From Arbacia lixula (taxonomy: Eukaryota > Echinodermata > Echinoidea > Arbacioida > Arbaciidae), in NCBI GenBank assembly GCA_963669155.1, contig OZ022580.1:28294390-28358389 (forward strand): a DNA stretch of 64,000 nucleotides, in the 5' to 3' direction. The notes below the pieces were generated by a model. That model searched no databases. It was not told where the DNA came from and saw only the letters and a list, made by a program, of their open reading frames with translations. A program made the translations under genes and the position numbers. Below, piece after piece: positions 11,768-26,700 of the stretch. Position 1 is the first letter of the stretch. Each line of letters begins with the position of its first letter.

Positions 11768-14700
11768 CTGGTGTGGGAGGAATGGTGACAACAAGATTTT
11801 TTTAATTTTTTGTTTGTCAGGGCACTAACTTATCTAGTTTTTATTATTCAAGAACATGCAAACAAATCTTAGTAACTGTAAGGTGCTCAACAGATTTAAA
11901 GGAATTTAGGCAAAATGACATGGACCTATATTTCTATTGATACAATTCTAAAGGAGACTCAAACCATGATAATTAGTTGATTTAAATGAAATTAAGTAGA
12001 AACTAGAGCAATTCGACTGCCGCGCAGTCGATAAATATGCCTCCGCCTCTTTGCTAGCTCTATTTACATTTATTCTCAGAAAACCTGTTTGTTGGCAATG
12101 AACCATTTAATTCCTATGTGAAATGAAAATATCATATTCTGTTTTTCCATGTTTGGCCAAGTTTGGCAATGTTCATCGACCTTTGACTTCCAATCTAATC
12201 AGTCCGTCTAAAGCCATCCTTGTATCAAGTTTGTTTAAAATTAGCCAATCTGGGGGTAAAGTTCATTGACCTTTGACCTTTCAGAAATTTACCCACACTT
12301 TCACCAGTCTACCTCCATAAAGTGATACATCTCTGTACCATGTTTGGTTCAAATTGAACCATTAGTTTTGCATTCAATGTGAAAAATGTTAAATTTGGCA
12401 CAATTTTTAGCCAATTTTGGCATAGTTCATTGACCTTTGACCTCTGAGAATTTTCACCAGAAATATCATCAGTCTACCCCCAATTAGTGATCCATCTTTG
12501 CAACATGTTTGGTTGGTAGTGCACGATTGGATCTGGATTTATTTTGAAAAATATTACTTTGGCGGCAATTTTTTAGCTATTTTTGGCAAAGTTCATTGAC
12601 CTTTGACCTTTCAGGTATTTTACCCAAACTTCCATCAATCTACTTCGATGAAGTGATACATCTCTGTACCATGTTTGGTTAGAATTGCACCATTGGATTT
12701 GGGTTCATTGTGAAAAATATAAATTTGGGGTCAATTTTTAGCAAATTGTTGCAAAGTTCATTGATCTTTGACCTCTGGCCTTCCAGGAATTTCACCAAAA
12801 AATGTCACCAGTCTATTCCCAAGCAGTGATCCATCTTAGTACGTTTCATGAGAATTGCATTTTTGGATTTAGTTTTATGGTCAAAAATATGAAGTTTGGG
12901 GCAGTTTTTAGCCAATTTTGGCGAAGTTCATTGACCTTTGACCTCTAAACTTTCAGGAATTTTATCACAAATGTCACCAGTCTATTCCCAAGTAGTGATC
13001 TATCTTTGTAATATGTTTCATAAGAATTGCATCCTTGGATTTGGATTTATTGCGAAAAATATAAAGCTTGGGGCAGTTTTTAGCCAATTTTGGCAAAGTT
13101 CATTGACCTTTGACCTCTGAACTTTCAGGAAATTTATCAAAAATGTCACCAGTCTATTCCCAAGTAGTGATCCATCTTTGTACCATGTTTCATGAGAATT
13201 TGATCCTTGGATTTGGCTTTATTGTGAAAAAGGTCAATTTTGGGCAATTTTTCACAAAGTTCATTGACCTTTGACCTCAATCAGAATTGACCCCTATTTT
13301 ACACACTTCATTGGTTTCATGCAATACACACATGTACCAAGTTTGAAGCAAATCTGGTTAACGGTTCTCAATATATTGCCTAAGCGGATACGGGACGGAC
13401 GGACGTACGGACTGACGGACGTACGGACGTACGGACGGACGGACGGACGGACAACCCGAAAACATAATGCCTCCGGCCACTTTGTGGCGGAGGCATAAAA
13501 AGAAGGCTGCATATTGATTTCTTTTTTGGAGAAAAATAGATATATTAAAAAAAAGCTGAGAATTTCTAAAAACCCTTGTTACGAGCACTGGATTCTGATT
13601 ATTGGAAGAAGACTTTATCCACAGGGTCATTTGTCTATGTTGGGTTCAAAGAGGAAAGTTATTGGGTTCAGTGTTTCTGATTATTATTGACAGTTTACCC
13701 TCGAGATCCCATGGGTGCATAGAATTTGTTATAACTCAATGTGCTTTTTAAGGCTTTGTTCTAAGATGGTTAAAAATCAGATTTATAATTTAGGCCTGCA
13801 GAAGGAATACACCACCTTTAAAATTGTGAATAGTATTGATAATAATACATAAGATTTCTTCATGCCATTATCAGTTTGTATCAAATGCAAAAGGCCATCG
13901 TGTACATTTGCACATAACTGTATAATCAACATATCATACAGATATCAACTGGTAGGGGGAGAAATACCACATCATGTGTCAATAATAGCCATCTTGTATA
14001 CACAGAATAATTATATCAATAATAAGTGTGATTTCAACATCTCAATTATCAATGTTGATTAAATGCTCAAGGTGCGTGTGTGCATTTGCATACAACCATA
14101 TGTTAAACTAATGTTTTTTCTTACCTTTGGGAGGGGCTTGTGTTTGATGCCAGCGTCGAAGTCAAAGTGCTTACAGAAGAGGCCGACGGTGAAGAGAGAC
14201 CGTAGTAGGGCAGGTTTGTTCTTGTTGATAGGGCTGTCTGAGTCACAGTCCTCTGTCTTCATCTTGGCTAGGATTGCTGGTGGGAGGAAATGGGATGGGA
14301 TGATTAGAGATGGGATGGTCTGATAGACGAGAAGGGATTTTTTTGATCTCATGTAAATTTACTTTTACAGTTGATTATTTTCTATTTTACTTCTATTATA
14401 ACTTCATTACAAAAAGCTACTTTTTTTTTTCTAGTACCACACTTTTATGAATAATTTGTGTTTATTATGTTGTTTGATTGTTCTGATACATTCAGTATAG
14501 AACTTCATGTACTGTTAAAAATACAATTGAATTTCCATTTTTCAACTTATTCAAAGGCCAGAAACTTAATTAAAAGTAAATTGATTTGAGACATGCAGAG
14601 ATGCCAGCCACATTAGTACATGAAAAACACTTAAAATTGCATTCACAGGACACATAAGATTTGTGTTTTGTGGAAGTGTACATGTTTTACTCATTACTTT

Positions 14701-17700
14701 GCAGTACTACTTGAAATTGTTTCATTGAGTACATTATATACCAGCGTAAGCATGGCTCTAATTAAAAAGTCAATGACTGAAACATGAAATGCAAATCTTT
14801 TAACGATGGTTTATCTTTGCATGAACATGTGTAACTTACAAAAGTACTTCTGAAAGCAGTCTCTGACTAGTCTGTAGTTGTGTGTGACCCTGTTGACTAT
14901 TGACCCTAGACAGCTCACACAGCTTTGGAGTACCTGTCACAGCGCAATGTGGAGGGGGAGAGAGAGAAAGAGAGAGAGAGAAAGAGAAGGAAAGAGAGAA
15001 AAAGAGAAGGAAAGGGAGAGAAAGAGAGAAAGAGAGAGGAATAAAGACAGAGAGTGGGTGGGTGAGTGAGAGAGAGAGGGGGGCGGGAGATATGGAGAAA
15101 AAGAGAGTACGAGGGAGAGGCAGAAAGAAAATGGAAGATAAAACGATAAGGCAAAAAAAGAGATATTTAAAATGGGGGAAAAAGATGGGAGACGGAATGC
15201 ACAAAATAGACGGACGGGGAGACAAACAAACTGTGTTCAAGCTATATAATACATATGTATGATGTTTCATAGAAGATATCATAAAACAGCCATAAACATC
15301 AGCATACAATGGATAATTAACACAGAATTAAACAATGGAAATAACGTTCATAGTAATGTTTTACCTACTCGAGACAAATCCCATATAATTTCAGACTTCT
15401 ATCAACACTAAGTTATCCCATGACATATGTTAATGCCTCGAGAACCATTCCCTTAACCCTGCTATATTCACAAACAAAGCTTCCCAGGAATGCAGGCATA
15501 TTTCATCGTACATCAGGACGAGAGAACAAGTGAGCGGCTATCCTTACCATCTGGCCGTGCTTGAGGATGAGTCTCATCATGTCTTCCTCCAGGTTGGCGA
15601 GGAAGACTTCGCTGGGGTGGTCCATAAGGGGCACCACCATCTCCAGGATCTTGGCCACGTTGAAGATAACCATGTAGTCGCCTTGAGTCTGTGAGAAGCA
15701 TGAACAAGACATGTTTCAATCATGCAAAGAGAACGAAACCCTCAAAAAAGTTGATTTCTAATAAGATTTATACATATGTCCTCTGCAAAGAATTTATTTT
15801 TTTAGCTTATTATTTTTATTATTTTTTGGAAACCTTTTATGACCAAGACTAATCCTGTAATTGTTCTTCGAATGTTTTTCATTCTATTTAGAAAAGAGTA
15901 AAAGTTTCAGTAACACCATGGGGTTGTATTCTTACGAAAAATCTTGGGGGGGGGGGGGGGGGTTTGGCCCCCCCTAAGAATTCACACATACATCTTCATC
16001 ACATGTGAGAAAAATATCTAAGGGCTCTTTGGAAAAGCAGTTCTTGTGACTGAAAGTACTACTATGATTAGATGAATGAAATGAAATAATGACACATAAA
16101 TTGCAAACACTACTCACTGCACATTTTGTACTGAGGTAGGGTTGGAGCGTGGTAGCATGTGCCACCATCAGCATGGGCTTGACCTTGCTGAAGAGGAAGA
16201 GTGTCTGGAGGCATGAGACTAGCCTCTTGCTGTTGGCCTTGCCCTCCTCCGTGATGTCGGAGGCACTCCGCTCCAGCCGAAGCACGTGCTCCACCAGGCA
16301 GTCTGTCACCTGTACACAGGCCTTCTGCACTGGCTTGTAGTGCGCATCCTCCTCCCCTTTCAGCAGCTGGGCAGGAGAATTAACACAGGAGAGATGAGTT
16401 CAAGCTTCATATTGTTTTATGAGAAAAAGTTGTGACATACATCACATAGAAAAAGAAAAAAACTACATTAGTGTATATTTGTGAAGACACTCTGGCACTA
16501 GGTTATGACTTGGAAAGGATAGGAGATGATTTGAAGGAGACAGGGAAGCATGATAAGGAAAGTGCCGACTCCTTGTGCAAGTTCAAGTCCCCTAATTGAC
16601 TACTTCAAATGGCAAATCTCCCCCCCCCCCCCAGTATATTACTAAATGTAGTGATACTGATCGTATCTAAGGCACCTTTCTAAGTTGCGTATGTACCTGG
16701 TTACTCTAGTGCCTCACTAGGGTAATTAATGAGCCTCAATGAAGAAAAGAACTTTTAACTGCATCAAAGGAACATTACAGAATATCTATACGTATGAATC
16801 ACTAAGCGAAGAGAAGCACTCACATTTGTCAAGAGTTGTTCCAGCCAATCGTAGCCCGTTTCTTTGCTCGCTGCGACCACCTCGATGATGTTTAGCGCCC
16901 TCTTGAGGAGAAGGTTGGTGTTGTTCGTTGGCAGTGGTGTGAACCACATCTTCTGGAAGGTCTCGTTCACTAGTTTCTGCAACGGCACAGAAAGAAGGAC
17001 ATTTTCAACGTACTGAATACTTTGCTTCATAATTGTTGTTTTTAACACCTCACACAACTTCAAAATACCACAGTACAAAGCAATTTGTCTTTGTTTTCCA
17101 CTGAATGGGTGCAGAGAGCCTTCTCCTACATGTATTGACATTGCACATAAACAAACAAAATACAGCTAACAAGCATATAAGCTTCATCCAGCTAGCTATT
17201 TTTGTTATTATTTAGAATAGTGGCATCTCATAATCTACAAGGTTGGTGAACAATCCGGTCAATATTCAGCTCCTAAAAATACTGAATGTCTGAGATGTTG
17301 CATGAAACAAATAGCTTGTGCGATGATACATGAACCATTTTGGTAAACTGTGTAACAGCCTATGCTGGATCTGTCAGGTCCTTCCATTGCTTACCTTAAT
17401 GCCCTCCTCATCATTCACTCTCCTGATGATCTTGACACAGATCTCAGGAATCTTGGAGAATTCGGGCTGATCGATGCAAATATCCCTGAGAGTCTTGATC
17501 ACCCGTTTCCTCACACTGATTCCTGTGTCCTGTTTCAGGGGAAAGAAAAACAAATCATCAAATTCATTTCAATTAAATTGATTTGACAATAAATAACAAT
17601 ACAATCTGTAATGGGAATGCACAAATAAACTGAAAGATCTGGCTGCATAAAAAGGAACCTCCGTACCACTATTCAAGGCTCTTTCTACCACAGAAATTCA

Positions 17701-20700
17701 AAATTTTCGGGGGCTACTTTTTTTTTTATAGCACATTGGCCGATTTGGCTACAAGTTTACATTTAGTCTATGGGAATTTTGGAGGCTCTTTAAAGCATTA
17801 CAAGGGCGAAATCGCCCAGAGTCCCTGTGTATTCCCCCCCCCCCCCCCCGCTTTATACCATTCACTGACAGCCACATACCAATAACAACACAATTACTGG
17901 CCTGTGAAACTTGGAAGGCAGGGTCTTTAGCGCTTGACTTACCTCTATCTGTAGAAGTGATCATACAAGTGATCTGTTAACTCTTGGCTGCATCAAAACG
18001 AACCTATTCACCAACTCTTCAAGCCTCTCTATACCAAGTAATCAAAACCCCACCCTGAAGTTTCCTGCCTGCAGATGGGACTGAGAGGGTTAACATCATG
18101 TCCATGAGGGCAGTGTCCTAAATGCCCGACTTACCAATATTCTTTCGATGAGCATCTCATAGTACTGATCTGTAAGCTCAGGCTGCATCAAAACGAACCT
18201 CCCCACCAACTCCACCGCTGCCTCCCGCACGCTGGTGGACTGGTCCATGAAGCGACAGTGGACGGTCTTCTGGACATCAGCCTGAAACAAGCCAAATTAA
18301 GCTATGATTAAGCCAGGTACTGCTATTCCTTGTAAACTCACCTTTCCAATCCTTTTCTCTTTATAAAACTTTCTTTCTCTCACTCTATATAATGCAATCG
18401 ACAAAGATTTTCCTTACAATTAAGCTTCAGCTTATTATGAAAACACTCATTTCCCTCTTTTTCATTTGATATATTATGTGATGACCTCAACCTAAAGGTT
18501 CTTCATTCCATCAAGCTTCACTTATGAAAATTCCTTTATTTGTATTCAATCGTTGTTCCAGTCTCCCTCTCAGTACCACAGAAGTATTAAATGTGTAGTA
18601 AGTCAATGGGCTCCCCCTGGCTTGGTACTGAGAGGGTTAACCCCATCAGTAACATAGCTGCATGAATGTGTAATAAGTCAATGGGTTTCCCCTGGCTTGG
18701 TACTGAGAGGGTTAACCCTCCCAGTAACATAGCTGCATGAATGTGTAATAAGTCAATGGGTTTCCCCTGGCTTGGTACTGAGAGGGTCAATATCAAGAAT
18801 ATCTGCACTAAATATTGACTGACACAAGTATTTACTATTATATTATCATTTGATGTATTGTAAATCAAGCAGAAAATAAATAAGTAAAATCACATCCAAC
18901 TCACAGAGCAAGATTTTACCTACCACAAAAGAGGTTTTGCAAAAACAACAAAAAAGCTTATTCCTGGTCAAATCTAAACAACATCAGTTGACTAATGAAA
19001 GTAGTATTTGCCATAGTCCTAAAGGTTTCAACACACAAATATCAATTTTCAGATTTTTCTCATATCACGATGTAGGCTACGTTTAAAGTCTGCTCCTGAA
19101 AAGACACAAAATTATATGATAAAGATAAATAAATGTTAAACACTTACCCTGGCCAGTATATTTGGATCTGCTGCAACTACTAGTGATAGGCACTTCATAG
19201 CTCTCGTTCTAACTGCTACTGCTGTTTCATTTAGCACTCTTAAGATCTGAAAGAACAAATTGAAGTACTCTCAATTAACACAATGTACAAATCAGTATTG
19301 CAATAAGGCCCACAACAAAGTAAGAATCACTTCTTTGTGAGCATAGGGTTTCATGATTCTGCGCACAGACCTTAATGCCAACAACAGGCAAGTCTACAAC
19401 CCTCATAAACTCTTATAAACTCATTGCAATGACGAAAATCATCCAGCCGTTAGGCCTCCCTCTTATAAAGAAATGTGACTGATCACAACTTGGCTTGCGA
19501 TTGACATCAATCATAGCTCTGTTCATTTGAGAAAGGGGATTGGATTGGCCATTGATGCGCAGGTCCAATCTTTTTTTATAAAACAGGGCCCAGGGGCCAA
19601 ATATATGAAAGCTTACTAGCCTGGTTGGTTACTACAATGCATGCATTTCGATGCACTTTAGTAACTAACTAGGCTTAGTAAGGATTCATGACTATGGCCC
19701 CAGGACTATACTCTTGCATATATCATGCTCTCTCATCTAGATTGAATCCCTTTCTTAGTCACTACTGGCAACATTCATACTTTCCACTGGCCACTTCCTG
19801 GTGGAGGCAGACATAACGAAGTTTCATGAGTCATGTTTGATAGCTAATACCAGAGGCACTCACCTGTGTCAGATAGATATCAAAGCTCTGAGAGAAGGGT
19901 CTTCTTGAGGCTAGATACCTAATCACAAAGGCAGCACTCTCATATGTGATGATGTTCCTGCCCTTCCTACAAGCAAGTAAAAAACAGACAAATGACAAAA
20001 GATCGATCATGGTTGTTCATAACATACCAAATCAGTGGAAAATATTAGAAAGGAGTCTCAGGGCGTTATTGCTCCTGTGATGCAAAAAAAGACCCCTGTG
20101 AAATTCGTTTTTTCCCCCCCATAAATCAGAATTATGAAGTGGTTTTCTTCATAAGGTTTCAATGAATTACAGTGTTCAGTGTGTCCATATCTTTCTTTAT
20201 TAGGACTTAAGATATGGTGTATGTTTTGCTTTGCAAATACTTTCTGTACTCAGTACTCATGGAAATACCCTTGTTTCAAATGTTACATTCTCAAAGTGAA
20301 GAAAATCACTGAACTCTAGAAAGAAGAAATGGGTTCTATATGATAAAATCAACTGCAAGACTTTGCTTGTTTTTCTTGCAGGGGATTTTCAGAATAACAT
20401 TCAGCTTAATAATGAAAGCATGCCATCAGAATGTTTGCACCCACCTGATAGCTCCTCCAGGTTTCCTCACTTTGATGGCCAAGAGAAGGAACTTTTTCCT
20501 TTTCTCCGCCGCCCGCAGGATCTCTGCCGTTGACGCGTCTGAGTCTGAGTCTTTGTTCTTGTTTTTCTTCTCCTCCTCCTCATCGTCCTCATCACTGTCC
20601 TCATCATCGTCATCGCTGTCCTCGTCATCGCTGTCTTTCTTCTTCTTCTTCTGAGGGGCTTTCATGGCCTGTTCCACCTCGGCATTGCTGTCTCGGTACC

Positions 20701-23700
20701 ACTGCGCCAGAAAGAACTGCCTCGCAAACTGCAGACATTTTAAATAGCAGCAGAAATGCACAACAAATTAATTGCAGTAATCCACAGGGGCCCTGTTGCA
20801 GTGGCAAGTGTTCAATTTTTACAAATAATGGTTTTCAGTACCCCAATGCAAGTATTCAATTTACAAATTTACAATTTACAGATTCTTAGAAAATGCCATT
20901 TTCCATATTTCCATTTAAATAACTTTGTTCTAAAATTGTGTGAAGCTTGCAAAATCTCATCATAACACTTGGGGTATTTGGGCACAAAACCATACTATAC
21001 AAAACCTGAAATATGGGTAGAATATGATGTGCCTGAATTCTGCTTTTCTGCCAATGTTCTTACCAAGATGGCGGGATCATTACGACTGTTGTAGCTGAGA
21101 TAGTCCACCATGGCTTGCTGCAAGTTCATGATGTAATCCAGTTTGTTGGTAGGTTTCCCGTCAGCAACAGGAGACTCTCTTCCCCCTCTCATCTGAAAAG
21201 ATATGAACCAGTCAATATATAAAATATTTTAATATATTTACAGATCCCTTATATATACCAAGCAAAGCTTCTTTGCAACGGAGAATCTCTTCTTTTTATC
21301 TAGAGTATCAAGGAAGAAGACAGTCAATATAGCAAATAAATAACATTTCACAGTTCCCTCATATAACCCAAGGAAAGATCTGCTAGGAGTGGTTTTGTGT
21401 ATGGTAAATAAGCCTCCTTGGAACAGAATGGTTTGAATTTCCTCTGTATTGCCTCATAACTATAAACAAATTAATGCACCTACCTAAGTACAATATCAAT
21501 TGTTAATAGCAGAAATAATCAAAAGCTAATGTGATCTTAGCTCTGGTGATTAATGTGTGTGCATATGTTACCTTCCATTCTAACTTATTCCACTGATTCA
21601 TTGTTTGTGTTGAATGAATGAAATTCAACTCTTCCAAATGTAATCGGTACCTTTCAGATATCAGTAAGTAATTCAAAATCATCAACTCTTTCGGCGCCAT
21701 TGATGCATTTTTACAGTAACACACGCAATTCCCATAGAGCATCACTTGGTCTGGCAGAGAAAGAGTTTTAAGTTCTCTTCCTACCTCTCTGACGATGGTG
21801 TTGAGTCTGTCCTCGTCCATGACGCTGGAGATGGCATCTTTCCTGAGCCGACTTGCCACCTGGCCTAGGTACTCCAGGGAAGACACTCTCATTGACATCT
21901 CGTTGGAGCGATTGCTGAATTGGTGCATCTGAAACAAAGAAGATGGTAAATATTAAAGGACATATACTGTACTGGGAAGGCAAAAAAAATCCGTCTAACT
22001 CACACGTTACTGAGGGCAAACATGTACACACTTACTCGCAAGTCCTTATCCTGGCTTTGTATTGAGAAAACTAACAAATTACCTTGCTTTTAATCCAGAA
22101 TTTCCCTTTTGGTTGTGGAAATTATAATTCCTGATCAAAGTCACCCCCATAACCACACACACATACCCACACCATAATTCAAACGAGCCATTTAAAATAA
22201 TTTAACCCCTATCAGAAGAGACATAAGCGAGCAATGAGGTGAAAGAATGCTATCTGGGAGAGTAAATGCTAGCGAGTTGACTGTATTTCACTGCAATATA
22301 TTACTTTCATTATGCTAAATATGTTACTTTCATTATGTATGCAAATTGTATGCGCTATATTCAAACAAGAAGTAACTGATGGTAACCCTAAAGCCTGTCG
22401 GAGGCTTGCCCAACTAATAACAACTAATAGATTCAGAGTGCATTCCAACCATTGAAACTGAATCACTAGATATAGGTAAATGAAATACCATGTTACTATG
22501 CAGTAAGGGGAAAACTTGGGAATACATTTCGAAAATTGTCTATTGATTGCGTCTATTGATTGCAGTCACGCTAGAAAATTGGTCACCACTGGCTCCTCTG
22601 TACGTGGCTGTGGTGTTGAAGATGCAGGATAGAAACGGAGGTCGTCCAACTTACCAGTAACCTGCCCAGAAGACTGAGTAAGAGCTCTGCTGCTGGCCAT
22701 TCTGGCTTGTTTACTGATGACAGCAGGTCCTGCACAAAGTTCTCAAACAGCGGTCTGTAGTCCTCCTCATCCTTACTCACACACCTAGCCAAGTCATATA
22801 CAAGCAGAGCATTGATTAAAAGACTGTATGTCCAACATGTTTATTGCAGTGAAAAATATACACGGGAGCTCAGGGTGCCAACTGTCTAAGTCACACAGTA
22901 CTGATGGCAAACATGCATGCACTTACTCATATGTCCTTATCCTGGCTTGGTATTGAGAAAACTAACAAATTACCTTCCTTTTAATCCAGATTTTAACTTT
23001 TGGTTGTGGAAATTATTTGTTTATTGCATTGAAAAATATACACGGGAGCTCAGGGTGACATATCCTCCAATAGATGAAAGAACCCTTGTAATTATGTTTT
23101 TTTCCTCAAAGGGTTTAATGCAAATCATGGCTGTTCCTCATCCTTACTTACGCACGTAGCAAAGTCAAATGCGAACAAAGCACTGATGAGAAAAATATAT
23201 GTATAACGTATGTATTGCAATGAAGAAATTGGGGGGTCTGGGCGATCTACACCAGAAATATGCCCATTATGAGTTTCTTTTCATCATCTGGTAAAATGTG
23301 ATTCATGGTTGTATCATAACATCAAGAGATGCTCATACAAATAAAGGTACCCCCCCCCCCCCCCCACACACACACAATATGTTGTTACGACACAGCAGAT
23401 GCATTACATTGCTCGTTAATCAAAGATGATCTGAGCAAAAGGAAGGGGAAGCTTATGAAAAGAATGAAACTATCAACTTGTTTTGCTGGGCAATACCAGT
23501 TGCTGGTCGTATTTTCACTTCAAAGCATTACATTACGGTTATATTTCTTACGGCACATTACTAACACTTATCGTTCTTAAAATTGAAGAATATGCTTTAT
23601 CTTAAACAGGGTATAAATACACACTTACTTCTTTAGGAATACAGAAAGGAAGTTCTGGCCTGTTCTGACTGCTGTTTCGTAGGCATTGACAACTAGCACA

Positions 23701-26700
23701 CCTTTGTCAGTCTGCTTGGGAAAAGGCGCAAACAATACAAACAATTAGAAATGTGGACACAAGTTTATCAATTTACAGTTAATTGCAATGGATAGTAATG
23801 GTAATGATTATGGTACACGTAATCATGGCAGAACTACTCGGCTGTCATCAACAGATACAAATTGAGAATTTCCACACTAACTTCACATTCACTCTTTTTG
23901 ACAAAAATCAAGTATTTTCACTAAAATCCAAAGCATTCGTGTTCATTTGCAAGTACACAAACAATGAAAACCCAATCTACTTGTCAGCTTTATCAATGGG
24001 CAGGTCTTTACACAGGTGAACTTACAAGCAAACTAGTCTGAGTGGATTTATGTCGAGTGGTCTTTACAGACAAGTGGTAGCAGAGCTACCAACATTGAAA
24101 TCCGACAATCAGGAAGATTTGGGGAAATTTAATAAAAAAATCTGGGAATAATCTATCAATAATCAGGGAGATTGGGTGATGTGATGAATTCTAATGTATT
24201 AATATTGGTCTATTTTCAGGGAGTCTCCTGCAACATCAGGGAGACTTGGCAGCTCTGTTACTGTGCCTGACAAAATACACACACAGCACATTAAGAGTTT
24301 CAGACAGGTTTTACAGTCATTTCAGTGTTTTGTTCCCCTCTCACGACCTTAATCAAAATTTGTGAGGGGGAACAAGGTTTGACGCACCTTGTTGGAATCC
24401 TCGTCGACATCGTCATACTCGTCTTCTCCCCTGTCGGTGTCCTCGTTGTGTAGCACGACGACTCCCTGGATGAGTTGTAACACTAGAGCAGTCACCATCT
24501 GGATGTTGGTTGTGTTGTTCAATCTGAAATATATTGCACAACAAGACCATCGATTATTAAAATGAAGGAATCGAGCAAGGTCAGGTACAGGTACAGGTAT
24601 CACGTACTTGAACTGAGGGGGTGACGTAAATAATGTTAACAGTCAAAAGTGAAAACTAAATGTTCTGAAAGAATATTCAAATTGAAAACAAAATCACATG
24701 GGAAACCAGCTAATAAAGCGGAGCTGCTGTAATTTACCTGAAATTCCGTAGATTCTTTTTGCTGGATGGAAGTCTGGCAAGAGATGCAAAAATGTCCTCT
24801 AGGATGAGTTGTCTGTGCTTTTCGTACCTGGAGAAAACCTGGATGAAGAAAAAGATTTATATGATAATCATCTATTGCTCAATTGCTATATAGGTAAACG
24901 TTTGATTAAAAAATTTTTTGTTTAAATTACCTTATCACTAACTGCAATCAGGAAAACAAGGTCTTGAATACTACGAACATGTCGTGAATAAAATCACAAA
25001 ATGATCATTCAAGGAAATGTATCCCCTTTGTTGACAGGATACAATTCTGAAGAACTAATGGTCTTATGATTCTTATAACAAAAGAAGGATTCAAATAACA
25101 CATTCAAAAACACTCAGACTCAGCTTTTTAGCTTCAAACATTTAGCGAAACATACTTCCATATGTCTTATCGTGCTGCTGTGATCGAGACATTCAAAATA
25201 AGTTTTTCAGCACGAGGGTCTGCACCTTTGAGCATATATTTATTTAAGACCCATCAAAAAGTGAATTTGAAAATTGAACTTCCAACTGCATAATTAAGCT
25301 TATACAATAGAAACACTTCTTCTACGGGGATGCAATATTAACAAATAAACATTCATGATACAATATGCCCATACAATCCTCTTTTTAAATCAAACTGAAC
25401 ACTCTTAAATCAAGCTATAATATATACAAATAGCAAAGGTCTGGGTCATTTCAAAACTTACAGCAGAGATCAATTTCAGAGAGTTCAGTTGAAGCTCGCT
25501 AACATTCTCCACAAAGAATGGTGCAGTACCCATTGAAGAAATCTGGAATCACAAAAAGGAAGAAGATAAATTTAATCATTCACATTTCCACCACAAACAT
25601 ACTAAGCGCATTAAAAACAATTAACAGATGTGAGTTACAAAATACAAGGTGTACAACAAAGATTCCTTCCAATTCAAAATTGCAAGGGGCTAAGGATGAT
25701 TTAGCCCCCTGCAATCCTAATAAGGAATAAATGCTTCCAGGTATTTGTCTCATATCAGACTTGAAAAGTACCACAACATTTCTTGGTGCCTCGAATAGGG
25801 ATCATACAGAAATCCGGCAAGATTTCCCCCAAATTTATGACATATATACTTCCTTGTTTCTTCTGCGAACACTGCTGCAGTATAGCACAACATCACCTCA
25901 CAGCGCTCAGAAATTTGAAGTCATAATTCTCAATTTCACATTAGAGTTTTACTTCCTTTCCTACAAGAGAAACTACTTCATTTAATTTTATACCATATCT
26001 AGCATTAGTCCTGCTTGACACTCTCCATTTCATGAGATTCTAATCCATATTTACTGCAATATTGTGGTTCAATTGTACAAACCAGAAGTGGGTACGATGA
26101 CTTATGAAATTGAAAATGATCTTGTCTCGCGGACTTTGAGATTTTCAGACATATTTGAGATAGCAAGAATTGATTTCATTTTCTCCCCCTGCACCCCTGC
26201 TAACATGACAGGTCACTCAGCGTACCAGAAGGACGGTTGAGTCAGTGAGGATCTGAATGTTCACAAGCTCGGCAAGATTGGTGACCAGCGAGCACAGCTT
26301 GTTGTAGAGCATCAGGACAGACTTCTCTTTCACCTCTCCTGCTCTTGCTCGCTTCAGTTTGGTGTGGGTGGCTATGGCATCTGTGGAATGCAAGGGATGG
26401 AATAACAAATCAGTTTAACAAATGCATCTCTGGGAGAGATTCTGTACAATGAGGATGGACTTATTGTGAGTGCTTGTGGCCTCTATGTGACTCTTTGAAA
26501 GGAGTAGCAAATTTAACTTGGCACAAATTAATTTCTGTATTTGGTGGTCATAAAGGGACAAATTGAGTATCCTTAGGTCCTTTTCCTAGAGGAATATGTA
26601 GCACATGAAATAGAAATTGCACAAAATGCTATTTCCAGTGAATGACAGAGAATTGAAGGTGTAAATGGGTTTAAATCAAAGCACTAACCAAACACACAAC

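Noticed and set aside
13271-13630. Frames through the GGACGGAC tract
   Set aside because: Microsatellite translation inside the DR1-bearing element.
14836-15309. Coding region on either strand in the purine tract
   Set aside because: Low-complexity GA repeat. Only 14840-14933 belongs to an exon.
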